A stretch of 64,000 nt of DNA. Source: Octadecabacter dasysiphoniae (GTDB lineage Bacteria; Pseudomonadota; Alphaproteobacteria; Rhodobacterales; Rhodobacteraceae). Made by a program: the position numbers and the translations under genes. The stretch spans positions 434,001 through 498,000 of the forward strand of contig NZ_JAKGAQ010000001.1 in NCBI RefSeq assembly GCF_021532615.1, written 5' to 3'. Each line of letters begins with the position of its first letter. Within the stretch, counting starts at the first letter, position 1. This document shows positions 9,601-17,007 of this stretch, in pieces. Under the pieces are notes generated by a model. The model made no database searches and was not told the DNA's origin. It worked only from the letters and a program-made list of their open reading frames with translations.

Positions 9601-10182
9601 CGCACAGAACGGACGATGACAGACGTGGACAACGCGCACGCGTGGACGAGTTACACGCAGACGTTCGCGGCGGACGGTGTTGCGCGGGTCGATCAGGTCC
9701 ATGTTTACGACGACGGGCGCATGCTGGACACGGATTATGACGTGGCTGGGGTGCGGACGGAACGCACGATGACGGACGTGGATAATGCCCATGCGTGGAC
9801 GAGTTACACGCAGACGTTCGCCGTGGACGGTATCGCGCGGATCGACCAGATCCATACCTATGATGATGGTCGGACGTTGGATACTGATTATGACGTGAAC
9901 GGTGTGCGAACCGAACGCACGATGACAGATGTGGATGATGCGCACGCGTGGACGAGTTACACGCAGACTTTCGCCGCGGATGGTATCACGAAGACGGACC
10001 AGATTCACACGTACGACGACGGGCGTATTCTGGATACGGATTATGACGCCAACGGGGTGCGGACCGAACGCACGATGACAGATGTGGATGACGCCTATTC
10101 ATGGGCCAGCTACACCCAGACGTTCGATCTAGATGGCACTTTGTTGAGCACGGTTTACGTCGACGATTTGGGCATCGTTTAA
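6685..10182 (+). CDS. Large secreted Hint-domain/RTX protein with six C-terminal 51-residue repeats
   Basis: Protein of 1165 residues. A beta-rich N-terminal part (1-255) is followed by a Hint domain from Cys258 (CFPAGTPITL), through the block with VTPGHRFLT, to about Asn423 (HNYVAGGVRVHN). The residue after that Asn is Asp, so protein splicing is unlikely but self-cleavage remains possible. A degenerate RTX stretch (AGLGNDTLAGGEGHDTLDGG) lies near residue 775. The last third is six copies of a 51-residue repeat with core YTQTFAADGVARVDQVHVYD. No classical signal peptide is seen, consistent with type I secretion. The ribosome site GAAGGAAG supports the start. Confidence 0.88.
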   Translation: MPTTHQIVDPATGLTVEYINPWTYDPIANAWRCDDVRYTSGGDFNNLLQYGQPFDPNNNITGQFFIQEIAYNVPAAGPTVIFQQENVLTMGFGKNITFDDFDVVKNIKAGLHDDTLVEGQVYTLAELKTLGVSPEVIGANGQDYGDHALSTNLYGTGTPYPGTSTYPDEMAYIFGSVRFQISDDSTFQIVDGELVTSGRVELFSDDFNHESSSLSPWLSAFVAVIAGEAVNWERVEILYEGQGATRSDTYDIDVPDQCFPAGTPITLFDGTTKPIEAITQADTVLAYDADGKAVGGSVRALFTNTTAEFIRLSFSDGRDDLVVTPGHRFLTQTGDYMEIGHMLRLGGGAVRVLDLDGTVVDATGEALAYSAETAHLFEQSATKTIAFDGTAVRKHDVETGWTTYNFEVSTHHNYVAGGVRVHNDSILNAVQDGDALVSLNADLTNAAVLRDVDGNGTADFVTLDGFRDPASGVFSTQIEMVRVKYWDAANGDLATLLANVVANSPDALDTVFDPGNGNTWNDGTWGDDIEEAFFDDVLGATGSGPTGTPTGTPPYDEVIAYVDGVPVGIPDVSGASDPITLLASLSGLIAIVDGLKPATVNYAAGGGNVTAPAFEGISGVAAIAFLLGIDLGFELIPAVTVDGPFGPIEVSAAVTLGSLLDGQVGDQSQFSIAFGEGIAPEDVSQAQYGDDLILTIDNGDGTSGIMTLEGVYADGTADEVAGLTFADGTTLNLDQIPETATGNGTVEGTAGDDLIDAAFVDSDGDGVSAQGDVILAGLGNDTLAGGEGHDTLDGGAGTDTVLLDGAWDEFVFVADGALSVTDTNTVSGVNEGIDTLVSIEAVNFSDRNTAQIVEGETRTTVSVLDGDGGQLLSRTVMDTADDALWTSHTQTFAADGVARIDQVHVYDDGRILDTDYDANGVRTERTMTDVDDAHAWTSYTQTYAADGVARVDQVHVYDDGRTLDTDFDANGVRTERTMTDVDNAHAWTSYTQTFAADGVARVDQVHVYDDGRMLDTDYDVAGVRTERTMTDVDNAHAWTSYTQTFAVDGIARIDQIHTYDDGRTLDTDYDVNGVRTERTMTDVDDAHAWTSYTQTFAADGITKTDQIHTYDDGRILDTDYDANGVRTERTMTDVDDAYSWASYTQTFDLDGTLLSTVYVDDLGIV
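9259..10140 (+). repeat. Six tandem 153-bp coding repeats
   Basis: Direct coding repeats at the end of the Hint/RTX gene. The anchor (Ala/Leu-)Trp codon pair recurs at 9334, 9487, 9640, 9793, 9946 and 10099, exactly 153 bases apart each time, giving a 51-residue unit. Units 2-5 share most residues, including TERTMTDVD and AWTSYTQT; units 1 and 6 are more diverged. The YD/RHS-like wording (YDDGR.LDTDYD.NGVRTERT) suggests a beta-rich repeat. Confidence 0.93.
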
Positions 10183-10191
10183 CGCCCTGGT

Positions 10192-10213
10192 GCGCCCCTA
10201 ATCGAGGGGGCGC
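10192..10213. terminator. Bidirectional terminator-like hairpin
   Basis: GCGCCCC pairs with GGGGCGC around an 8-base loop in the 45-base gap between the convergent Hint/RTX gene and the sensor kinase gene. Position and symmetry suggest transcription ends here from both sides. There is no long U tract. Confidence 0.6.
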
Positions 10214-10227
10214 GCCGAGCTTGTGGC

Positions 10228-12759
10228 TTAGTTCTGCACGAGGTCTTTTTTGGTTTTCCGCCACGTGTGCATGCAGTCCTGAATTGTCGCATTGATGGCG
10301 GTCGTGTCGCCAAGTTTTGCGGCGGCTTCGATGGATTTTAGCGACTCTCGAAGGTGATCAGCGCCAAATACTGACGCGCTGCCCGCGACTTTATGGGACC
10401 GTGCCGCGATCTCGAGGAAATCCTGCGCGTCAGGTGACATGAACCAGGCGTGCAATTCATCCACTTCCGTGACGAACCTCGCCTTGAGTTTCGCGAAGGT
10501 TTCTTCGCCAAGTGCGTCGCGCGTTTCCGCGATGTGGGCCGCGTTGATGTGGTTTGACGGGCCAAGCCCCGGCGCTGTGCCGGATGTCTGGCGCAGCAGG
10601 GCGCGCAGAGAGTCGCGAGACAGCGGTTTGGTCAAAATGTCGTTCATCCCGTCTTCGAGGAATTCTTTTTGTTCTTCGAGCATCGCATTGGCGGTCAGCG
10701 CGACGATGGGCTTGTCCGCCGATGCGCCACCACCGCTGCGGATCGCACGTGTCGCTGTGCGCCCGTCCATGACGGGCATGCTGATATCCATCAAGATGAG
10801 ATCGAAACTGCGCGTGTTTGCGACGTCGACACCTTGTTGACCGTCGTGTGCCTCGGATACTGTGTGCCCGTCGGCCTCAAGCATTTCGCGCGCAACGATG
10901 CGATTGATTTCGTTGTCTTCGACGAGCAGGATGTTCAGCGGTTTGCTGTCTTGTTGGTGTGCGATACCGGTTTGGGATTGTGCGGGCGCGTCTGCGGTTT
11001 CGACAGGCAAGCTTACCCAAAATGTGCTGCCTTTGCCCACGCTGCTGTCGACGCCGATCTTGCCGCCCAGTGCGGTCACAAATCGTTTGGCAATGCTTAG
11101 CCCGAGCCCCGTGCCACCAACATCGCGATCATAGGATGTGTTGCCCGTTACGAAATCGTCGAACACACGTTTGGCGAGGCCTTCGGACATGCCCGGACCG
11201 GTATCGGTGATCTTCACCATCAGTTCAGCGGCGTCCGGTGTGCCCAGATTTTCAATCGTCACATGGACGCTGCCGCGGCGGGTGAATTTCACTGCGTTGC
11301 CGATCAGGTTCATCATCACATGCTGAAGGCGGTCGTGATCGGAGAGAACCCAGTCAATTGCTTCGCCGCGCCAATTCCACGCAAGCGACGTTTCGTTTTC
11401 CGCAGCGGTGCCGCCCTGATTGTCGATGATATCTTGAAGAAGTTCAGAAATATTGACCGTTTCGGATCGTGTGTTCAGCTTGCCGGCATCATAGCGGGTG
11501 ATGTCCAGCACGTCTGAAATATGGCTCATCAATAGGCGGCCCGATGTTTCCATATGCCCTAGGTATCGGTCTTGGTTCTGGCTCAACTCTGTGTCGCGCA
11601 GAAGGTTCATATTACCGAGCAGACCGTTGAGAGGGGTGCGGATTTCATGGCTCATGGTTGATAGGAAATCGGTCTTGAGCTTTTCACCGGCCAGCGCTTT
11701 GTCGCGGGCTGAGACCAGTTCGGCCTCCGCGGCGACGCGCAGTGAAATGTCGCGCAGAAAGGCGATGAAGACTTCGCCCTGATCGGTGGTTGCGGATTGA
11801 ATGGCCAGTTCCACCGGGAAAATACGCCCGTCGCGGTGCTTGGCTTCAAGTTGGACGCGCCCTTTGCCAACGACCCGTTTTTCGCCCTTGTCGCGCATCC
11901 GTTCCATGCCTGCATCATGGGCGTCGCGCATGTGGTCGGGCACGATGACTGACCCGATGTCCTTGCCCAGAACTTCTGCTTCGGAGTGGCCAAAAATTCC
12001 TTCGGCGGCGGGGCTGAATTCGAGGATATTGCCGTGCGCGTCGCATACAATGACGCCATCCAGTGATGTGCTCATGACTGTGGCCATGCGGGTGGTGGTT
12101 TGGTTGTTCTCACGCTCTCGGCGATAGATTTTCACATTCAGCCGGTTGAGGTACAAAATAGCCAAGGTCAAAACGCCGATCAGTGCGGCAATGGCAATGG
12201 CTAGCTGGGTCAAGGTGCGTGCGACGGCCTGGCGTTGCGCGTCGGCGGTCTGGGCAAAAAGTTCCAGCCCCGAATTGCCCAATGCGCGGACGTCTGAGGC
12301 CGCTTCGTCGGTCAATGCGGACAGTTGCGGGAGTTGGGCAATCAGTTGGTCATCGGGCGCATCGATAAGAACAACCGCATCGTCAAGAAACGCAACGATC
12401 CTGTCCAGATACCCTTTCGACGTCGCGTTCGCGCGCAAGCCTTCGAAAACGGTGGCCTGTTTGACCGTCGTGACACGGCTGAAAAAGACGTCGAATTCCT
12501 GCCGCAGCTGGGCCAGATCGACAGGCGTTCGATCAACCTGCTTTTGGAATTCCAGAAATTCGACCTGTGTTTGCACAAGGGACCATTGGACATTGTCAGA
12601 TCGCGCGGACCCGAGCAGCCGGATTTCGCGCGATACATTGAACGTCAGCAAAGCAATGGCCAAGACCGCCACAACCCCCGCGATCAGCGCAAACGTCCGG
12701 CTTCTGATCGCGCGTTTTGGTAATTTGGCTGTCACGTCAACATTCCCTGATCGGAGCAC
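10228..12759 (-). CDS. Hybrid sensor histidine kinase with PAS, REC and Hpt domains
   Basis: Membrane sensor kinase of 843 residues, GTG start. Order: membrane helix near 22-42, periplasmic sensor domain to about 182, second helix 184-205, PAS 225-345, HisKA with His371 in STMSHEIRTPLNG, ATPase domain with N-box NLIGNAVKF (485), DTGPGM (519) and GGTGLGLSI (548), a receiver with Asp658 in LILMDISMP, and a C-terminal Hpt with His789 in RSHKVAGSAS. The built-in phosphorelay ends at Hpt, so an external receiver is expected; the LuxR-type regulator at 14516-15130 is the nearest candidate. It follows the SUOX-fold gene by 18 bases and is probably co-transcribed with it. Confidence 0.93.
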   Translation of the reverse strand: MLRSGNVDVTAKLPKRAIRSRTFALIAGVVAVLAIALLTFNVSREIRLLGSARSDNVQWSLVQTQVEFLEFQKQVDRTPVDLAQLRQEFDVFFSRVTTVKQATVFEGLRANATSKGYLDRIVAFLDDAVVLIDAPDDQLIAQLPQLSALTDEAASDVRALGNSGLELFAQTADAQRQAVARTLTQLAIAIAALIGVLTLAILYLNRLNVKIYRRERENNQTTTRMATVMSTSLDGVIVCDAHGNILEFSPAAEGIFGHSEAEVLGKDIGSVIVPDHMRDAHDAGMERMRDKGEKRVVGKGRVQLEAKHRDGRIFPVELAIQSATTDQGEVFIAFLRDISLRVAAEAELVSARDKALAGEKLKTDFLSTMSHEIRTPLNGLLGNMNLLRDTELSQNQDRYLGHMETSGRLLMSHISDVLDITRYDAGKLNTRSETVNISELLQDIIDNQGGTAAENETSLAWNWRGEAIDWVLSDHDRLQHVMMNLIGNAVKFTRRGSVHVTIENLGTPDAAELMVKITDTGPGMSEGLAKRVFDDFVTGNTSYDRDVGGTGLGLSIAKRFVTALGGKIGVDSSVGKGSTFWVSLPVETADAPAQSQTGIAHQQDSKPLNILLVEDNEINRIVAREMLEADGHTVSEAHDGQQGVDVANTRSFDLILMDISMPVMDGRTATRAIRSGGGASADKPIVALTANAMLEEQKEFLEDGMNDILTKPLSRDSLRALLRQTSGTAPGLGPSNHINAAHIAETRDALGEETFAKLKARFVTEVDELHAWFMSPDAQDFLEIAARSHKVAGSASVFGADHLRESLKSIEAAAKLGDTTAINATIQDCMHTWRKTKKDLVQN

Positions 12760-12777
12760 CGTAAAACACCCAAAGAG

Positions 12778-13281
12778 TTACTGGACCGCTTCGAGCCTGT
12801 CGAGTTGCCAAATGCTGCGGGAATAGACCACTTCGGAGCGGTATTCGGCATCGCTGTCATAGGGATAGATCACCCACAGTGGGCCTTTGTCGCGCACTGT
12901 CATTTCTTCGCCGTCCATCAAATAGGCAATGATCGGCCCGCCTTCGACGGCATCTGACAGCGGGATTTCAACGGCGTAGTCATTGATGGCGGTGGCAATG
13001 AATTGTCCGTCCTCAATGCCGAGTTCTTCTGCCAGATCGGCAAGGGAAACGCCGGTAAACGAGTGCACGCCGTCCGTCCAGATCGTGCTGGTTTCAAACG
13101 TGGATACAGGCAGGTCCATCAGTGCGTCGAGGTCCAGCGACAGTGTGTCGTCCCCGCTTGGCAGAGTAATTTCGCCAGAGATTGTCAGCAGTGTCGAAGC
13201 GCTGTCTTGGGCCATGGCGGATTGGGACAGGCCAACGGCCAGAACGGCCCCAAGTGAAACGTGTACGAATTGCATAAGCAT
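12778..13281 (-). CDS. Periplasmic SUOX-fold (molybdopterin-oxidoreductase-like) protein without cysteine
   Basis: Protein of 167 residues with a signal peptide (VLAVGLSQSAMAQ). The mature part resembles the short oxidoreductase molybdopterin-binding (SUOX) fold: LTISGEI, LDLDALMDLP, WTDGVHSFTGVSLADLAEELG, and a late GPLWVIYPYD. The protein contains no cysteine at all, so the molybdenum-ligating cysteine of real sulfite-oxidase-family enzymes is missing and catalysis is doubtful. It sits directly upstream of the hybrid kinase in one operon, which suggests it binds a ligand or partner for the kinase's periplasmic domain. A ribosome site, AAAGGAT, precedes the ATG. Confidence 0.78.
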   Translation of the reverse strand: MLMQFVHVSLGAVLAVGLSQSAMAQDSASTLLTISGEITLPSGDDTLSLDLDALMDLPVSTFETSTIWTDGVHSFTGVSLADLAEELGIEDGQFIATAINDYAVEIPLSDAVEGGPIIAYLMDGEEMTVRDKGPLWVIYPYDSDAEYRSEVVYSRSIWQLDRLEAVQ

Positions 13282-13356
13282 GAGATGATCCTTTGGATTT
13301 GAAATGGCGTTATGTCACCCTTTGGTTTTCAAATCATTTGGGCATACGGATAATGT

Positions 13357-13374
13357 CCTATCCGAACGGATAGG
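13357..13374. promoter_or_regulatory. Palindromic operator A (perfect copy)
   Basis: CCTATCCGAACGGATAGG is a perfect inverted repeat, 8-bp arms around a 2-bp centre. It lies 75 bases before the start codon of the SUOX-fold/kinase operon. A further CGGATA half-site is adjacent at about 13347-13352. Related sites occur before the response regulator and the polysaccharide operon, so it is a candidate binding site for the local LuxR-type regulator (inference). Confidence 0.65.
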
Positions 13375-13402
13375 TTTCGGGTTTCGCCCCATGTTTTCTG
13401 GA

Positions 13403-14305
13403 TCAGGCGACCAGACGCAGGGGGCGGCGGGTTTCATTGAGGAAGGTGGAATAATCGTCCTGCAAATCTGCGCGATCCATAGCGAAAGCAGCCGTCGCCT
13501 GAACGTAGCCTTGCACGGACCCGCAATCAAATCGCTGACCTTCGAACGTGAAACCATGGACGCCGACGGTTCCGACGTCTGCATTGATGGCATCGGTCAG
13601 TTGCAATTCGCCACCAGCACCGGGGCGCAAATTATCGAGCCGGTCAAAGATCGCGCCATCCAGAATGTAGCGACCAATCACTGCTTTGGTCGAAGGCGCG
13701 AGGTCGGCGCGTGGTTTTTCCACCATACCGCGTGCCGTCGTGACGCGGCCATGTTCAGACGAAACGTCAAGAACGCCGTATTTGCTGACTTCGGACAATG
13801 GCACATCCAGTGCGGCAACCATGTGGCCGCCGATGTCGCGGTGTGCGGCAACCATTTGTGCCAATGCGCCTGTTTCGCCCTTTATCACATCATCGGGCAG
13901 GATCACGGCAAAGGCCTCATCTCCGATCAGTTTTTTGGCCTGTCGCACTGCGTGCCCAAGACCCAAGGGCTGCGCCTGACGCAAGATGGTCAACGCGCCT
14001 TCGGGCATTTGTGTGCGTTCAAGTGCGGCCAGTGCATCTACTTTGCCTGCCGCCGCGAGCCGTGTTTCCAATGCTGCGGCTGTGTCAAAGTAGTCTTCTA
14101 ACGCGCCTTTGCCTGCGGCCGAGACAAAGATGAATTCTTCGATCCCTGCTTCGCGGGCTTCGTCGACGGCGTATTGGATCAAGGGGCGATCCACGAGCGT
14201 CAGCATTTCCTTGGGAATGGATTTCGTTGCGGGGAGGAAACGGGTCCCCATGCCAGCGACGGGGAAAACGGCTTTGCGAATATGGGACATTGGATCGGCT
14301 TTCAT
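13403..14305 (-). CDS. galU: UTP-glucose-1-phosphate uridylyltransferase
   Basis: Cytoplasmic enzyme of about 300 residues making UDP-glucose from UTP and glucose-1-phosphate. Signature segments are clear: VFPVAGMGTRFLPATKSIPKEML at the nucleotide site, RPLIQYAVDEAREAG, QAQPLGLGHAV, FAVILPDDVI, and GGELQLTDAI. An alternative ATG five codons downstream (MSHIRKAV) is equally plausible. It sits inside the signalling/polysaccharide locus, so it probably supplies the sugar donor for the BcsA-like synthase. It is preceded on its coding side by the shared intergenic region carrying operator B. Confidence 0.95.
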   Translation of the reverse strand: MKADPMSHIRKAVFPVAGMGTRFLPATKSIPKEMLTLVDRPLIQYAVDEAREAGIEEFIFVSAAGKGALEDYFDTAAALETRLAAAGKVDALAALERTQMPEGALTILRQAQPLGLGHAVRQAKKLIGDEAFAVILPDDVIKGETGALAQMVAAHRDIGGHMVAALDVPLSEVSKYGVLDVSSEHGRVTTARGMVEKPRADLAPSTKAVIGRYILDGAIFDRLDNLRPGAGGELQLTDAINADVGTVGVHGFTFEGQRFDCGSVQGYVQATAAFAMDRADLQDDYSTFLNETRRPLRLVA

Positions 14306-14412
14306 TCATTTCGGTTGATGCCGTATCAACCATTGCTTGTGTTGCGATCAACATAACGGACGGACACGAACACAACGCAGACGGTGGAAATAATCTACTT
14401 TAGGATGCCGCA

Positions 14413-14430
14413 GCTATCCGAATGGATAGA
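14413..14430. promoter_or_regulatory. Palindromic operator B
   Basis: GCTATCCGAATGGATAGA matches CCTATCCG-NN-CGGATAGG at 13 of 16 fixed positions. It lies between divergent galU and the response regulator gene, 85 bases before the latter's start. If bound by that regulator it would give autoregulation (inference). Confidence 0.55.
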
Positions 14431-14515
14431 CGGTCTGTTCTATTCCCCTTTCATGGCTGCCTTTGAACCGTCATAGTTGCATCGTATGACGCCTCAAATG
14501 TACGAGGAATTGAAG

Positions 14516-15130
14516 ATGCGAATTCTTATTGCCGATGATCACGACCTGTTGCGGGACACGTTGGTTCTGTTTTTGGAAAACGAAGGCGGTATCGAAACCG
14601 ACGCCGTTGGTACATTTGATGATGCAGTTACAAAGATAAATGCTGGCCCTGCATTCGATCTTATTCTTCTTGATTATAACATGCCCGGGATGAACGGGCT
14701 TGATGGTCTTAGAACGGCCATGACTTTGGGTGACGGCCAGCGTGTGGCGTTGATTTCAGGTGAAGCAACCAAAAAGATTGCCGAAGATGCGCTGGAGGCA
14801 GGCGCGGCGGGATTTGTGCCGAAATCGCTGCCGGCGAAGTCGTTGGTCAACGCGGTTAAATTCATGGCTATGGGCGAACAATACGCACCGCTTGATTTCA
14901 TGACTGCGACGCAAGACACCGTCGAAAACCCGCTGGCCACAAAGCTGACCGACCGTGAACAACAAGTTCTTAAGGGATTAACCGAGGGCAAATCCAACAA
15001 GGAAATTGCGCGCGATCTTGATATTCAAGAGCCAACGGTCAAGCTGCATATGAAAACGCTGTATCGCAAAGTGGGTGCCGCCAATCGCACGCAGGCTGCA
15101 CTGATCGCACGCGAAGCCGGCCTTTTTTAA
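14516..15130 (+). CDS. LuxR/NarL-type response regulator
   Basis: Two-domain DNA-binding response regulator, 204 residues. The receiver domain carries the acidic pocket (IADDHD) and phosphoacceptor Asp53 in LILLDYNMPGMNG; the C-terminal helix-turn-helix has LTDREQQVLKGLTEGKSNKEIARDL and EPTVKLHMKTLYRKVGA. I chose the ATG with AGGA seven bases upstream rather than in-frame ATGs up to 39 bases earlier. Related palindromes stand before and just after it. It is the likely output of the neighbouring hybrid kinase's Hpt domain and the likely regulator of the polysaccharide operon. Confidence 0.93.
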   Translation: MRILIADDHDLLRDTLVLFLENEGGIETDAVGTFDDAVTKINAGPAFDLILLDYNMPGMNGLDGLRTAMTLGDGQRVALISGEATKKIAEDALEAGAAGFVPKSLPAKSLVNAVKFMAMGEQYAPLDFMTATQDTVENPLATKLTDREQQVLKGLTEGKSNKEIARDLDIQEPTVKLHMKTLYRKVGAANRTQAALIAREAGLF

Positions 15131-15131
15131 A

Positions 15132-15149
15132 CCTATCCTTACGGATGGG
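15132..15149. promoter_or_regulatory. Palindromic operator C
   Basis: CCTATCCTTACGGATGGG matches the locus palindrome at 14 of 16 fixed positions. It begins one base after the response regulator stop codon and lies 91 bases before the small reading frame at 15241. That spacing is close to the 75 and 85 bases of operators A and B, which points to a promoter for the polysaccharide operon here. Confidence 0.55.
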
Positions 15150-15240
15150 CGCCCAGCCCTAATTCCCCACAAAGCAAGCCTTACGTCCTGATGAATGCGA
15201 AGGATGCGCATGTTATTTCCGTCTCAAAGGAGACGATGAA

Positions 15241-15486
15241 ATGCACGACGGGCGAACCACACACAACCATCACATCAATGCGTTCATTGCGCGTTGCGAT
15301 GTTGGGTCATGTTGTGACGCTTTGTGCGTGAAACTCCCCCGAAAATTTCGTGAAGACCCTGTTAAAGAAAACGGGACTATTATCGCGCCTGCCATCTTCT
15401 TGTCGGTTTGTCGCGCTATCCACGGTTGTGTCGAGGATCGACTTTTTCGGCAGCGAGACCCCAGTTTTGTGAGTATCTTGTCGTGA
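15241..15486 (+). CDS. Possible 81-residue protein opening the polysaccharide operon
   Basis: Short frame of 81 residues with AAAGGAG eight bases before the ATG. Its TGA overlaps the GTG start of the REC-PP2C gene as GTGA, the type of coupling seen through the rest of the operon. The product is cysteine-rich (ARCDVGSCCDALC, CRAIHGC) and basic and matches nothing I know. A 32-codon frame starts five bases earlier in another phase. Without this gene, the roughly 350 bases after the response regulator would be a long leader carrying only operator C. It may be a leader peptide rather than a functional protein. Confidence 0.4.
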   Translation: MHDGRTTHNHHINAFIARCDVGSCCDALCVKLPRKFREDPVKENGTIIAPAIFLSVCRAIHGCVEDRLFRQRDPSFVSILS

Positions 15487-16685
15487 CATCGCCGTTGAAA
15501 ATCGTAGTTGCGGAAGACAGCGAATTACAGCGCTTGTATTTGTGCAGCCTTATCAACGGTCTTGGGTTTGAACCTATTGAGGCCGAAGACGGGCGCGCTG
15601 CGTTGGATCTGATCCAGAAAACCGGCGCGCAGATCCTGATCAGTGACCTTGAGATGCCCCATTTGGACGGGATCGGGCTGACCAAAGCAGTGCGGCATCT
15701 GGATCTGGATTATTACGTACACGTGATCATGGTGACGGGCGCGGACGAAGTCGAAGTGCGCGACGAGGCGCTAAAGGCGGGTGCTGACGATTTCATCACC
15801 AAAGGCAGCAGCACCGCGATGCTAAAGGCACGCCTGCGCACGGCCACCCGCCTGATTGCCCATGCATCGGAATTGGCAGAACGTACCCGCGTTTTGAAAG
15901 AAACAAACGAACGCATTCAAGAAGATCTGCGCGCCGCCGCCGCCGCACAACGGCAGCTTTTGCCGAACCTGCACGAAGACATCATGGGGTTCAGCGTGGC
16001 GTCGGCCTTTGTTCCGTCGTCGATCGTGTCGGGCGATATGTTTGGCTGTTTTGAATTGGAAGACGGCAACATGGGGTTTTACGCGGTCGATGTATCCGGT
16101 CACGGCGTTCATGCGTCGCTTTTGTCGGTCGCCATCGGCCACCTGATCACGCCCGAATATTTCCAAAGCCAGGCCTTTGCGATGGACGGCACACCAGACC
16201 CCGCCGCCCTGATCGATGCGTTGAACAAACGGTTTAGCGCATCCGACAATGACGACTATTTCACCATGTTCTGCGGTGTGGTCGATACATCAACAGGACG
16301 CATGTCCTACTGCCAAGCGGGCTATCCATCACCGTTTTACGTCACTGACAAAGGATCGGCCGAACCTGTTGGCGATGGCGGTTTTCCTGTCGGCCTGATC
16401 GGTGCCGCCTCGTATGAAAACAATGTCCACGATGTCGATATCGGCGGGGCCTTGGTGATCTGTTCGGATGCCGCGTCCGAAGCCGAAAATACCGCCCATG
16501 AGCCTTTTGGTAACGAACGTGTGCGCAAGGTTGCGGCGACGATTGCCTCTGCGCGTGCGGATGAAATTCCTGAAAAAATGGTTTTTGCATTGTCCGATTG
16601 GCGCAGTGGCAAACCCCTCGAAGACGATCTTACGATCTTCGCCCTCAAAAGGAGGACTACCCATGATACACACAACCACCGATGA
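15483..16685 (+). CDS. Response regulator with PP2C (SpoIIE/RsbU-type) phosphatase domain
   Basis: About 400 residues: an N-terminal receiver with phosphoacceptor Asp55 (ILISDLEMPHLDG), a linker helix (ERTRVLKETNERIQEDLRAAAAAQRQLLP), then a PP2C-type serine phosphatase domain with metal-site aspartates in SGDMFGCFEL, AVDVSGHGVHASLLS and LEDDLTIFAL. By family knowledge it dephosphorylates a STAS protein when its receiver is phosphorylated, and the STAS gene is immediately downstream, overlapping by 23 bases. The GTG start is chosen because it overlaps the preceding stop and begins just before the receiver fold; no strong ribosome site is visible. Confidence 0.9.
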   Translation: MTSPLKIVVAEDSELQRLYLCSLINGLGFEPIEAEDGRAALDLIQKTGAQILISDLEMPHLDGIGLTKAVRHLDLDYYVHVIMVTGADEVEVRDEALKAGADDFITKGSSTAMLKARLRTATRLIAHASELAERTRVLKETNERIQEDLRAAAAAQRQLLPNLHEDIMGFSVASAFVPSSIVSGDMFGCFELEDGNMGFYAVDVSGHGVHASLLSVAIGHLITPEYFQSQAFAMDGTPDPAALIDALNKRFSASDNDDYFTMFCGVVDTSTGRMSYCQAGYPSPFYVTDKGSAEPVGDGGFPVGLIGAASYENNVHDVDIGGALVICSDAASEAENTAHEPFGNERVRKVAATIASARADEIPEKMVFALSDWRSGKPLEDDLTIFALKRRTTHDTHNHR

Positions 16686-17007
16686 CGCCGGGATCACTGT
16701 GATCCGCCCCGGTTTTGAACGCCTGACAGCGGCCAACGCAAAGGCCTTCAAAGATGACGTCACCGCAATTATCGAAGGCGGTGAGGCCCAGTTGGTCGTT
16801 GATTTCAAAGACGTCAGTTTTGTGGATTCATCAGGTCTTGGCGCGCTGGTCGGTGTCCTGAAAAAGATCGGTTATCGCGGTGATCTGGCTGTGTCGGGTC
16901 TGAACGCTGATGTGGCCCAGATGTTTAAGATTTGCCGCATGGATCGTGTGTTCAAGACACACGCCAGTGTAAACGATGCCGTTGAAAAGATGGCAGAAAA
17001 CCTGTGA
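16663..17007 (+). CDS. STAS-domain anti-sigma-factor antagonist (RsbV/SpoIIAA-like)
   Basis: Single STAS domain of 114 residues. The phosphorylation loop is FVDSSGLGALVGVL, with Ser57 corresponding to the serine phosphorylated in SpoIIAA. A GGAGG ribosome site precedes the ATG inside the end of the PP2C gene. It should be the shared substrate of the PP2C phosphatase before it and the RsbW-like kinase after it, so its phosphorylation state is the output of the switch. No sigma factor gene is nearby, so the final target may be a polysaccharide enzyme or another protein, as reported for SypA/SypE of Vibrio fischeri. Confidence 0.92.
   Translation: MIHTTTDDAGITVIRPGFERLTAANAKAFKDDVTAIIEGGEAQLVVDFKDVSFVDSSGLGALVGVLKKIGYRGDLAVSGLNADVAQMFKICRMDRVFKTHASVNDAVEKMAENL

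Noticed and set aside
10101..15000. Several 60-140 codon plus-strand frames opposite the kinase, SUOX-like and galU genes
   Set aside because: All mirror strong minus-strand genes and have no recognisable domains.
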